31,755 nucleotides of DNA from Actinomycetes bacterium (lineage in GTDB: Bacteria; Actinomycetota; Acidimicrobiia; Acidimicrobiales; RAAP-2), in assembly GCA_021799915.1 (NCBI GenBank), contig JAJYZN010000005.1:1-31755 (forward strand). Reading direction: 5' to 3'. Numbering within the stretch: the stretch's first letter is position 1; each line of letters opens with the position of its first letter. Positions 1 to 8,606 of this stretch are shown here, piece after piece. Below the pieces are notes generated by a model. That model was not told the origin of the DNA. It did not search any database and was given only the letters and a program-made list of their open reading frames with translations. The translations under genes were made by a program, and so were the position numbers.

Positions 1-81
1 CTGGGGGCGTCGTCGAACCGGTAGCCTCGCCAGTCTGGTGACTCCTCCGAGCGTGATAGCCGACGGATTGGCCGGTACGTC

Positions 82-3000
82 ATGACGAGTGACGAAGCGA
101 CGGGCGCGACGGCGCCCGCAGTCGTTGCTGTCCTCGTGACGCGTGATCCGGGACCTTGGCTGGAGGAGACGCTGGCTGCCTTGGCGGCTCAGGACTACGG
201 AGAGCTTTCCGTACTCGTCGTCGTGGCCGGAGGCCAGACCGACCCGACCGAGAGGGTAGCGGCGGTGCTGCCCGAGGCTTTCATTGCCCACCGCGAGGAT
301 GATCGTGGATTCGGGGCGGCGGCCAACGTCGTGCTTGAGATGGTAGAGGGTGCGGCCTTCTACCTGTTCTGCCACGATGATTGCGCGGCTGACCCAGACG
401 CGGTGCACCTGCTGGTGGAGGAGTCGTACCGGTCGAATGCCGGGGTGGTGGGTCCAAAGGTCCTTCAATGGGAGGATCCGTCAATCCTTCTTCACGTTGG
501 AATGAACGTCGACAAGACGGGAGCAGTGGTCGAGCGTGTGCATGCCGGTGAGGTGGACCACGGACAGCATGATGCCGTTCGAGACGTCTTCATGGTCCCC
601 GGTGGCTTCACTCTGGTGCGGGCCGATCTCTTCAAGGAGCTCGGTGGGTTCGATCCGGGGATCGTGGCCATGGGAGAGGATCTCGAACTCTGCTGGCGTG
701 CACAGGTAGCCGGCGCTCGGGTTCTCGTTGTCCCAGATGCCCGTGTCCGTCATCGTGAAGCGCTGAGCGCCGGCCTGCGCCCGGTCCCGGTACTTGCGGG
801 GGACCAGGGCAACGTGTCGCTGCAGGATCTCGAGCGGCGTCACGAGATGCGGGCAGCCCTCACTTGCTACAGCTGGTCCCATCTGGTGCGTGTCGTCCCG
901 CAGATCGTAGTGCTCACGCTGGGGGAGCTGTTCGTCTCGTTGGTGGCGCGCAACCGGGACCGCGCCCGTGCAGTCATCGGAGCCTGGACTTGGAACCTCT
1001 CGCACTATAGGGATTTGAAGCAGCGCCGAGCCGCGCTTCGTGCCATAAGAGCACTTTCCGACCACGAGGTACGGCGTCTCCAGCTCAGGGGAAGTGCACG
1101 CCTGTCCACGTACGGATCTCGCCTTGTTCACCAGGATTTCGACGTCGCTCACGGCCGGGCCGCATCGACCGTGGAAGGTGCGGCGGGAGCGGCGCCCGAG
1201 CCCGAGCCCGAGCTCACGGGAAGTGTCGGATTGGCGTTCTCGGAAGACAGCGACTTCGACGAGCTCGACGACTTGGGGCGGCGTGCCGGAAGGGATCGTT
1301 TTGGTCATCGTCGACGCAGAGCGATCTTGGGGACGAGGCGATCACGGCTAATACTCTGGATGGTCACGGCGGTAATTCTGCTGGTTGGAACGCGAAACCT
1401 GCTGGGTGGAAGGTTCCCACTGGTCGGGCAGTATCTCCCATTTCCAAGTTGGACTGGTACGTGGCAGCAGTGGTTTGCGGGTTGGCAACCAGCCGGTTTG
1501 GGGAGCACGGCACCGGTCACCCCCGCCTTCGGGGTGATGGGTGTGCTGGGAACGTTCACGTTGGGTGGGATGGGCCTCTTGCAGAAGATCCTCGTGCTGG
1601 GATGTATTCCGTTGGGGGCATGGGGCATTTCCCGCCTTCTTCGACCGCTCTGTACGCCACGCGGTCGGATCGTGGGCGCGATCGCGTACGTGGCGTTGCC
1701 GCTGGGCTACGACGCGCTGGCCCAGGGTCGATGGGATGGCCTGGTGGCCTACGGCACCCTCCCATGGATCCTGGCGGCATTGCTTCGCTCCAGCGGAATG
1801 CCTCCTTTCGAGCGGAACGATGCCGCCTCCGATGAAGGTGTCGAAAGCGGAGTGGTGACAGTTGAGGGGGGCCACTTCGGGGTTGGCGAGCATCTCCATA
1901 TGCCGACGTATGCACGATCGGTCCTGTTCATCGGGGTCATCGATGCGGCCGCCACGGCGTTCGCACCATCGGTTTGCGTTGTCGTACTCGTATGCGCTGC
2001 TGGACTCATGCTCGGGTCGCTTGCGGTTGGCCAACGACGTGGATGTCTGAGGATTGCGTCGGTGACCGCCGGCGCCACGGTGTTGACTGCCATCCTCTGC
2101 TTGCCGTGGTTGGTCGGCACGCTTCTGGCCGGCCACGGTGCAATGTCAATCTTCGGCCTGGCCGGGACACCTGCATCAGCTGTCGGATGGAGTGGTCTGC
2201 TGCGCTTCGCTGTCGGTCCCGTTGGAAGCAGCCCGTTGAGTTGGTTCCTGGTGGCTACGGCCTTTCTCCCTGTCCTCATCGGGCGCGGCGAGCGTTTGGC
2301 CTGGGCTGGGCGTCTGTGGACGTTGGCCTGTTGCTCGTGGTTCCTGGGCCTCGCGGTATCACGGGGCTGGACGGGGTCATTCGCCCCCACTTTGGAGGTG
2401 GTTCTGGCGCCAGCAGCAGTGGCGGTCGCAGCCGGAGTAGGGCTCGGTGTCGCAGCGTTCGAGAGGGATCTGCCGGAGTACCGGTTCGGATGGAGACAGA
2501 TCCTGGCTGGCCTCGCCGCAGCGTTTGGGCTGCTCGGTGTGGTACCCGTCGTGGTGGCTGCAGGCGGTGGACGCTGGGACCTGGTATCGAACGGGTATGC
2601 CCAGACGCTCGCATTCACCTCGGGTGCCGGGTCCGCCTCGGGTGCCGGGTCCGCCTCGGGTGCCGGGCTCGCCCAAGGCGCCGGATCCACCTCGACATTG
2701 ACGCAGTACAGAGTGTTGTGGCTGGGGGATCCCTCATCACTCCCGACCGCCGGGTGGTCTGTCAGCCCCGGTCTGGCCTATGCCACGTCCGTCGGGGGCA
2801 CTCCGGGACCCACCAACATCTGGGCACCGGCCGGCCCTGGTCCGGCCACGGTCCTGGCGGATGCCGTTGACCTCACCATGGCCGGACGTACGACGCACCT
2901 CGGTCGCCTGCTGGCGCCTGCCGCCGTACGGTACGTGGTAGTGGTGGGATCGTTCGCCCCTCAGATCACAGGTGTTCAGGAGCCGCCAATCTCGGCGGTG

Positions 3001-3666
3001 CCTGCTGGGCTCCTACCGTCATTGCAGGATCAGGCCGATCTTGTCGAGCTCTCGTCCGAGGCGAACGGGTTCTCCGTTTTCGAGAACACCGCCGTGATGC
3101 CCCAGAGGGCAGAGCGCGCACACCGCATCTCAACGCACCAGGTGGCGGCAAGCCTGGCGGACGTCCGACCCACGGCCTCGGACATCATCGGCTGGCATTC
3201 AGTACTACCACGGACTGGGACATCGGCTGCGCCTTCCCTGTACCGAGGTCAACTGCTTCGTGGAACTGTATTCGCCAGCCTGTCCCCAGCGGGACGCTGG
3301 CACGTCGATGTCGACGGTCGGGAGGTTCCCCAGTCACCAGCATTCGGTTGGGCGGCCCAATATGCAATCGCGTCGGCTGGGACGGGTTCATTGAGCTTCC
3401 AGAATGACCCTCTTGTGTTCCTCGCTACCCTGGCCGAGCTGCTGCTGTGGTTGGTTATCGCACTCTTTTTGTTGCGCAGGCCGTACTGGCTCGCCTTCTG
3501 GCGTCCACTGACCCGGGGCGGCCGGTGGGTGTGGCGTCGGTCCGGCCGTCGGGGCGCCGGCACCCCGCAAGGGACAGTTGTCCAAGAACGGTCAGGCGTG
3601 GTAAATCCGGCTCCAGAGTCGGGCGCAGGACCTTTGTCGGCGGAAGTTTCGGCGGAGCCAGAGTGA
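82..3666 (+). CDS. GT2 glycosyltransferase fused to a large polytopic membrane domain
   Basis: A 1194-residue protein with two parts. Residues about 12-230 form a GT-A family 2 glycosyltransferase: a Rossmann-like start (VVAVLVTRDPG), an HDD motif at 98-100 in the position of the metal/nucleotide-sugar DxD, and GEDLELCWR at 198-206, the usual acceptor/catalytic ED motif. A charged linker with an EPEPEPE run (about residue 373) follows. From about residue 415 there are some ten hydrophobic segments, a large extracytoplasmic loop, and a last membrane segment near 1130-1150 before a basic tail. The family fits transfer of a sugar to a lipid-linked or cell-wall acceptor at the membrane; the substrate cannot be read. 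The stop overlaps the DUF5719 start by 4 bp, so the two are probably co-translated. ATG start chosen because the GT fold begins about 12 residues later; bases 1-81 upstream show no gene. Confidence 0.85.
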   Translation: MTSDEATGATAPAVVAVLVTRDPGPWLEETLAALAAQDYGELSVLVVVAGGQTDPTERVAAVLPEAFIAHREDDRGFGAAANVVLEMVEGAAFYLFCHDDCAADPDAVHLLVEESYRSNAGVVGPKVLQWEDPSILLHVGMNVDKTGAVVERVHAGEVDHGQHDAVRDVFMVPGGFTLVRADLFKELGGFDPGIVAMGEDLELCWRAQVAGARVLVVPDARVRHREALSAGLRPVPVLAGDQGNVSLQDLERRHEMRAALTCYSWSHLVRVVPQIVVLTLGELFVSLVARNRDRARAVIGAWTWNLSHYRDLKQRRAALRAIRALSDHEVRRLQLRGSARLSTYGSRLVHQDFDVAHGRAASTVEGAAGAAPEPEPELTGSVGLAFSEDSDFDELDDLGRRAGRDRFGHRRRRAILGTRRSRLILWMVTAVILLVGTRNLLGGRFPLVGQYLPFPSWTGTWQQWFAGWQPAGLGSTAPVTPAFGVMGVLGTFTLGGMGLLQKILVLGCIPLGAWGISRLLRPLCTPRGRIVGAIAYVALPLGYDALAQGRWDGLVAYGTLPWILAALLRSSGMPPFERNDAASDEGVESGVVTVEGGHFGVGEHLHMPTYARSVLFIGVIDAAATAFAPSVCVVVLVCAAGLMLGSLAVGQRRGCLRIASVTAGATVLTAILCLPWLVGTLLAGHGAMSIFGLAGTPASAVGWSGLLRFAVGPVGSSPLSWFLVATAFLPVLIGRGERLAWAGRLWTLACCSWFLGLAVSRGWTGSFAPTLEVVLAPAAVAVAAGVGLGVAAFERDLPEYRFGWRQILAGLAAAFGLLGVVPVVVAAGGGRWDLVSNGYAQTLAFTSGAGSASGAGSASGAGLAQGAGSTSTLTQYRVLWLGDPSSLPTAGWSVSPGLAYATSVGGTPGPTNIWAPAGPGPATVLADAVDLTMAGRTTHLGRLLAPAAVRYVVVVGSFAPQITGVQEPPISAVPAGLLPSLQDQADLVELSSEANGFSVFENTAVMPQRAERAHRISTHQVAASLADVRPTASDIIGWHSVLPRTGTSAAPSLYRGQLLRGTVFASLSPAGRWHVDVDGREVPQSPAFGWAAQYAIASAGTGSLSFQNDPLVFLATLAELLLWLVIALFLLRRPYWLAFWRPLTRGGRWVWRRSGRRGAGTPQGTVVQERSGVVNPAPESGAGPLSAEVSAEPE
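2620..2691 (+). repeat. 18-bp in-frame tandem repeat, four copies
   Basis: Unit TCGGGTGCCGGGTCCGCC at 2620-2637 and 2638-2655 is identical. The copy at 2656-2673 has one substitution and 2674-2691 is degenerate. It encodes a Gly/Ser/Ala-rich stretch in the extracytoplasmic loop of the GT2 membrane protein and looks like a slippage-prone linker. Confidence 0.8.
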
Positions 3667-5180
3667 CCTCCCCTCGATCACGTCAATCCCTGGTGCATGC
3701 CAGGCGCTCCAATGCGGTGTGGAGGATACCCGTGGTCGTGGTGGTGGTATGTGCAATCGTTCTTATAGGTATTTTGTCCCGGACTCCTCCGAATCACGCC
3801 AGCGGGGCCGTACCGACGACGCCGCCTCCGACCTTGGGGCTGGCCACCGTTGCGCCGCCAGTTGGCTCGGAGTCATCGAGCTGGTACTGCACCGGGAGCA
3901 CCGGAACTCCGAACGGAATCGCCGATGCAACCTTGTATCTGGTGAACACCGGTCGCTTCCCGGTGACGGGAACGATCACTGTCGTGAACAGCACAGGCCG
4001 CAGCGCAGAACGTCCTGTGACCGTTCCCGGGGGGCATCAGGTTACTGCCGTACCGGCGTCCATCGTACAAGGGAGTTGGCTTGCCAGCACGGTGCAGCTC
4101 AACGGCGGTGGGGTAACGGTGAGCGAAATGGTGGAGGGGTCCGCAGGATGGGCAGAGGCACCTTGTGCGACGAGAACCAGCGCCAACTGGTACTTCGCGA
4201 CCGGTTCAACCGAACCAGGTGATCTCCTCTTCTCGTTCCTGTACAACCCGGGAGCTGCGCCGGCCGTGGTCGATCTGAAATTCATCACGACACAGGGGGA
4301 AGCGACTCCGGAACCATTCGAGGGACTGGTCATCGCTCCAGGGGCAGTCGTGGTCGCTGGGGTTGGGTCATTCGTCCAAAATCAGCTTTCAGTGTCGACG
4401 GTCGTACAGGCGCGATCAGGCCGTGTGATTGCCGAGCAGCTCGAGCAGAGCACTGTCGGTGCCGTTGGAGGTCTGTCACTTCTACTTGGATCTCCACAGC
4501 CTGAAAACAGGTGGAGCCTGCCTCGCTCGGTGAACGTAGGGGGCGGCCGTGTCGTCTTGGCTGTGTTCAATCCATCCGCTAGCGCCCAGCGGATATCAGT
4601 GAACGTCCAGCTTGCGTCGGGCCCCGTGGCGCCATTTGTTCAAGAAGTGGCTTCCGACACCACGTGGAGCCTGGTGATGAGCTCGGCCACCCGGATACCA
4701 GCGAATGCCGATTACGCCACGACCGTGATATCTGGAGGAGGCCCAGGTGTGGTGGTTGGTCGGATCGTCCAATCCTCGAGTGCCGGCGCCAGTCCACAGT
4801 GGGGAATGCTGAACGCGATGGCCGGACCGGCGGCCGCGATCCCGTCGGGGAAGTGGGTCGTACCCTCACCGGGAGTTCCCGGAGATCCTCCCGAGGCCGG
4901 GGCTGCACCATTTGCCCTGACTCTTCACAACACAGGACCTCGGGATGTGACGGTCAGCGTCGGTGCGGTGACCCCCTCAGGACCGGTTCGCCTGTCGACC
5001 GTGCCAATCCTGCGGATTGCGCCTCGATCGTTCCTCGTTGTGGAGCCCAGTGACCTCGTACCTTCAGCTGCCGAAGCACTGCTCATCGATGCCTCGGGTC
5101 CCCTGGCATCGGTGGAGGAGGCTTCCCCGGCAGGCATGCCAGGGGTGGTAGCGCTGGCCGGCATCCCCGTAGCCAGCTGA
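3663..5180 (+). CDS. DUF5719 family secreted/membrane-anchored protein
   Basis: About 505 residues from a GTG that overlaps the upstream TGA (GTGA), the preferred start because it gives tight coupling and places the membrane anchor near the N-terminus. A basic start (residues 1-20) is followed by one hydrophobic helix of about 20 residues (VVVVVVCAIVLIGIL), then an extracytoplasmic domain rich in beta-strand, Ser, Thr and Gly with repeated modules. I recognise the layout and the 'SSWYCTGSTGTPNGIADATLYL' opening (residues about 75-95) as DUF5719, a family of unknown function found next to membrane GT2 genes in actinobacteria. It probably sits outside the membrane and works with the preceding glycosyltransferase; that is inference from coupling. 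No catalytic motif is visible. Confidence 0.75.
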   Translation: MTSPRSRQSLVHARRSNAVWRIPVVVVVVCAIVLIGILSRTPPNHASGAVPTTPPPTLGLATVAPPVGSESSSWYCTGSTGTPNGIADATLYLVNTGRFPVTGTITVVNSTGRSAERPVTVPGGHQVTAVPASIVQGSWLASTVQLNGGGVTVSEMVEGSAGWAEAPCATRTSANWYFATGSTEPGDLLFSFLYNPGAAPAVVDLKFITTQGEATPEPFEGLVIAPGAVVVAGVGSFVQNQLSVSTVVQARSGRVIAEQLEQSTVGAVGGLSLLLGSPQPENRWSLPRSVNVGGGRVVLAVFNPSASAQRISVNVQLASGPVAPFVQEVASDTTWSLVMSSATRIPANADYATTVISGGGPGVVVGRIVQSSSAGASPQWGMLNAMAGPAAAIPSGKWVVPSPGVPGDPPEAGAAPFALTLHNTGPRDVTVSVGAVTPSGPVRLSTVPILRIAPRSFLVVEPSDLVPSAAEALLIDASGPLASVEEASPAGMPGVVALAGIPVAS

Positions 5181-5191
5181 AGGAAGACTCG

Positions 5192-5204
5192 GAGCCCGTG
5201 GCTC
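5192..5204. terminator. Possible bidirectional terminator hairpin
   Basis: GAGCC-CGT-GGCTC sits in the 42-bp gap between the converging DUF5719 gene and ftsH. The stem is only 5 bp and there is no T-tract, so the call rests mainly on position. Confidence 0.25.
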
Positions 5205-5222
5205 AGTCCGGGGAGACGATCG

Positions 5223-7505
5223 TCAGGCCGGCGGCCCCGCAGGCGAATCGGGGCTCGACTTCTGGCCCACACCAGCCTCAGTTCCTGAAACGGGACCCGG
5301 TCCTTCAGCCGGCCCTGTCTCCTCGCCGGGGTGGGAGTGAGGAGCCCAGGTGTCTTGGGGCTTGGGCCACTCGGGCGGCGGCCATGTGGCCGGGACGGTG
5401 GATCCATTGGCCGGCTCACCAGCACTGGCGGGAGTCTTCGGGTCCTCTGGGTATGAGTAGGCACCGTTGGCTCGAGCCTTCTCACCCCGGGTACCCGCCT
5501 CAGTGCCATTTCCGCTCCCGCTCCCGCTCCCGGCAACCCCGTTCTCGGTGGCGGCATGCCCGGAATGGGACTCCGTTCGTCGTCCGTTTCCGTTGAAATG
5601 GGGAACCGCTTTCGAGCCGCTTTCGTGGACCGGACGCCCGAAAGCTTCGTCGACGAGGCGACCGACTTCGATCCCGTCTATAGCCTCCTGCTCCAGGAGT
5701 GCATGGGCAACTGCGTCCAAGCCGGTGCGATGCCGGCTGAGAACCTCGATTGCCCTTTCTTCCTGGGCCCGCAGGATGCGTTCCACCTCGTCGTCTATTA
5801 CTCGACTCGTGTCTTCCGAGTAGTCACGAGTATGCATGAGGTCCTCCCCCAGGAACACCTGACCCTGAGAACCCCACGCCATGGGCCCGATCTCGTCGCT
5901 CATTCCCCATTCCCTGACCATCTTGCGAGCTAATTCGGTATTACCGACAAGATCGTTGGCTGCACCAGTGGAAAGGTCTCCATAGACAAGAAGCTCAGCA
6001 ACTCGACCACCCATTCGGACGCACAGGGAGTCCTCGATGTGCGATCGGGGATGGATATGGCGCTCCTCCATCGGAAGCTGCATCGTCACTCCCAGAGCCA
6101 TTCCAGTGGGCAGGATCGTGACCTTGTGAACCGGATCGGCATCTTCTAGTACATAGGCCAGGAGAGCGTGGCCTCCCTCGTGGTAGGCCACCCGCTCTTT
6201 CTCCTCGTTAGAGAGGACGAGGCTGTCGCGGCGTTGACCCATGAGCACCCTGTCACGCGAAGACTCGAAGTCATCCATCTCGATCATGGCGCTCCCGCGC
6301 CTGACGGCGTGGAGGGCTGCCTCGTTGACAAGGTTTGCGAGGTCAGCGCCGCTCATGCCAGGCGTTCCACGGGCCACCAGCTCCAGGTCCACGTCCGGCC
6401 CGATGCGCTTGCCACGACAGTGCACTTGGAGGATGGGAAGGCGCTCTTCGAGATCGGGAAGGGGGACGACGATCTGGCGATCGAATCGGCCGGGGCGAAG
6501 CAGCGCCGGATCCAGGATATCTGGGCGGTTGGTGGCCGCGATGATGACAACGCCTTCAGCCGGGTCAAAGCCGTCCATCTCGTTCAGCATCTGATTCAGG
6601 GTCTGCTCGCGTTCGTCATGGCCGCCGCCGAGGCCGGCACCCCGCTTGCGTCCAATCGAGTCGATCTCATCGATGAAGATGATTGCTGGCGCCTGCTTCC
6701 GAGCAGTCTGGAAGAGATCACGTACCCGGCTGGCGCCCACTCCGACGAACATCTCCATAAAGTCGGAACCACTAACGGTGAGAAAGGGCACCCCGGCTTC
6801 GCCAGCAACTGCCCGAGCCAGGAGCGTCTTCCCGGTGCCTGGCGGTCCAACGAGTAGGACACCCTTGGGAATTTTCGCCCCTATCTCCCTGAACCTGGTC
6901 GGCGTCTTCAGAAAATCGACGACTTCGCTGATCTCCTGCTTTACTCCCGTGTATCCAGCTACGTCGTCGAAGGTGGTCGACGGTCGATCGGAGCTGAATT
7001 GGCGAGCTTTGGAGCGCCCAATGGACATGATCCCAGACATCTGGCCGCGAGCTTGACGGGTGATGAAGACCATGAGGATGATCCCGATCCCAAGGAAAAG
7101 AATGTAGGGAAGCAGGGCCCCCAGTAGGTCACTGGGCGTCGAGAACGTGACCGATCCGACGTCTGCCTGCATCTCCTTGACATCAGCGGGGATGACGGGG
7201 TTCGGCCCGCTCACCGAGTACTGGGTCCCGTCCTTTAGCTTTCCGGTGATGACGCCCGACGAATTGTCGACGTTCGCTGTGGCCACCCGCTTGGCGCTGA
7301 CGTCGCTCATGTACTGGGAATACGTGAGCGACTTGGCTGACGAGTGGCTCAAGAACGATGGCACGATAAGGACGAGAAGGACCGCGGCGAAGACAACCAC
7401 CCAGATCCAGCGCCAATTCTGGTTCTCCCCCGAGGTCCCCGGAACCGGGCTACCGCCGGAACCTGAATTTCGTGGCAATTGACCTTCTTGGCGCTGGGGG
7501 CTCAC
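5223..7505 (-). CDS. ftsH: ATP-dependent zinc metalloprotease FtsH
   Basis: A 760-residue membrane-anchored AAA+ protease that degrades misassembled membrane proteins and selected soluble proteins as a hexamer. Visible order: cytoplasmic N-terminus, TM1 about 33-53, a short periplasmic domain, TM2 about 128-148, Walker A GPPGTGKT at 220-227, pore loop FVG near 253, Walker B IIFIDEID at 275-282, second region of homology around 325-343 ([17 protein letters not shown]), zinc motif HEGGH at 442-446, and a conserved later Asp in GAANDL. Residues from about 623 to the end are a Gly/Ser/Pro-rich tail of about 138 residues, which I recall as usual for actinobacterial FtsH. The start is GTG. An upstream ATG in the leader is out of frame. 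It is transcribed against the surrounding envelope genes, divergent from the CPBP gene, with a 190-bp gap in which I see no gene. Confidence 0.97.
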   Translation of the reverse strand: MSPQRQEGQLPRNSGSGGSPVPGTSGENQNWRWIWVVVFAAVLLVLIVPSFLSHSSAKSLTYSQYMSDVSAKRVATANVDNSSGVITGKLKDGTQYSVSGPNPVIPADVKEMQADVGSVTFSTPSDLLGALLPYILFLGIGIILMVFITRQARGQMSGIMSIGRSKARQFSSDRPSTTFDDVAGYTGVKQEISEVVDFLKTPTRFREIGAKIPKGVLLVGPPGTGKTLLARAVAGEAGVPFLTVSGSDFMEMFVGVGASRVRDLFQTARKQAPAIIFIDEIDSIGRKRGAGLGGGHDEREQTLNQMLNEMDGFDPAEGVVIIAATNRPDILDPALLRPGRFDRQIVVPLPDLEERLPILQVHCRGKRIGPDVDLELVARGTPGMSGADLANLVNEAALHAVRRGSAMIEMDDFESSRDRVLMGQRRDSLVLSNEEKERVAYHEGGHALLAYVLEDADPVHKVTILPTGMALGVTMQLPMEERHIHPRSHIEDSLCVRMGGRVAELLVYGDLSTGAANDLVGNTELARKMVREWGMSDEIGPMAWGSQGQVFLGEDLMHTRDYSEDTSRVIDDEVERILRAQEERAIEVLSRHRTGLDAVAHALLEQEAIDGIEVGRLVDEAFGRPVHESGSKAVPHFNGNGRRTESHSGHAATENGVAGSGSGSGNGTEAGTRGEKARANGAYSYPEDPKTPASAGEPANGSTVPATWPPPEWPKPQDTWAPHSHPGEETGPAEGPGPVSGTEAGVGQKSSPDSPAGPPA

Positions 7506-7695
7506 GGCCCCATGCTATGCGCCCCTTCCAAGGTGTTGTGACCGGGGCTCACCAGGTCCTTTCCCGCGGAGAGGCGGGGCTTGGCGTGTCCGATCACTGA
7601 TCTGCCCCCCACGTACCGGCGCGCCGCCGTCCGATCATTCCCGACGTGGCTCCCCGCCCCGGAGTTCTCCCTGCTCGGCGGTATCGTGGCCCTCG

Positions 7696-8583
7696 ATGGC
7701 CGACGACGGGGACAGTGTGCGCCCTCGAGGCGGCCACGAAGCTGCCGGGGCACCCCGGTCTACCGAAGCTGCACCGGGTTCGAGACGGTCCCAGCGGTTC
7801 CTGGACATCCCCGGTGCTGTACCCAGCCGGCGGGGTGATGCTTGGGCGTGGATCCTTCTGGGCTGCGTGGGCTTCCTGATCGGAGAAGCTCTCGCGCTCG
7901 TCTTGGTAGCGGTAGCGGCAGATCTGGCTGGAGATGGCGGTCAGTTGTCTCGGCTGGCATCGATGGCCCAGCCTCCGGAGTGGTATATCGGCGTGTCACT
8001 CGTGGGCCTGTGGGGAGGATTTGCGGCAGGTCCGTGGCTTGCGAGCATGGCCAGGGGCACTCGCCGGATCGTGTCGGACTTTGGCATCCGCTTCCGCCCG
8101 GTGGACGCCATCGGGATAGTGATCGGCGTGGGGTCGCAGTACTTGGTGGCAATCCTTTATGAGCCGTTCATCAGTCATCTCAAGAACTTCACAGCTCCAA
8201 CTCAGAAGCTCACCGGTGCTTCGCACGGCTGGGGCTTCCTGGCAATTGCGGCGCTGACCGTGCTCGGAGCCCCGTTCTTCGAGGAGCTCTTCTTTCGCGG
8301 CCTCATCTTCAAGGGTCTGGCCCGCATCTTCACGCCGTCTGCGGTGGGACCATCCACGCGCCGTGCGTTGGGGGTCATCGCCGCCGTGGCTGTTGACGGT
8401 CTGGTGTTCGGTCTGGCTCATGGAGAATGGGAGCAGTTTGCCGGACTGGCGATCTTCGGGATGATCCTGGCTACCGTGAGCTACCGCACCGGTCGCCTGG
8501 GGATGAACATGGTCGCGCACGCATCGTTCAACCTTGTAGCAGTCATCGCCGTCCTTCACGCCCGTGGCGGCGTGATCGTCTGA
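7696..8583 (+). CDS. CPBP family intramembrane glutamic endopeptidase
   Basis: A 295-residue polytopic membrane protein of the CPBP (Abi/Rce1-like) family. The three signature motifs are present: EELFFR at 196-201 (paired Glu and Arg), FGLAH at 238-242 and HASFN at 275-279, each within or next to a hydrophobic helix. These are the residues proposed to form the active site of Rce1-type proteases. An N-terminal hydrophilic segment of about 45 residues precedes the first membrane helix; the ATG start is therefore not certain and an internal start could shorten it. Family members cleave prenylated proteins in eukaryotes and have varied or unknown roles in bacteria, so no substrate is proposed. 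The next gene starts 23 bp downstream on the same strand, suggesting co-transcription. Confidence 0.85.
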   Translation: MADDGDSVRPRGGHEAAGAPRSTEAAPGSRRSQRFLDIPGAVPSRRGDAWAWILLGCVGFLIGEALALVLVAVAADLAGDGGQLSRLASMAQPPEWYIGVSLVGLWGGFAAGPWLASMARGTRRIVSDFGIRFRPVDAIGIVIGVGSQYLVAILYEPFISHLKNFTAPTQKLTGASHGWGFLAIAALTVLGAPFFEELFFRGLIFKGLARIFTPSAVGPSTRRALGVIAAVAVDGLVFGLAHGEWEQFAGLAIFGMILATVSYRTGRLGMNMVAHASFNLVAVIAVLHARGGVIV

Positions 8584-8606
8584 GTAGGCGGGAGAAGGGC
8601 GGATGT

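Noticed and set aside
5223..5640. Unusual low-complexity C-terminal tail of FtsH as a novel fusion
   Set aside because: A long Gly/Pro/Ser tail is common in actinobacterial FtsH; the length (760) is like that of mycobacterial FtsH.
7506..7695. Extra small genes in the ftsH/CPBP divergent gap
   Set aside because: Open frames here are Arg/Pro-rich, lack ribosome binding sites and overlap both start regions; I see no RNA gene either.
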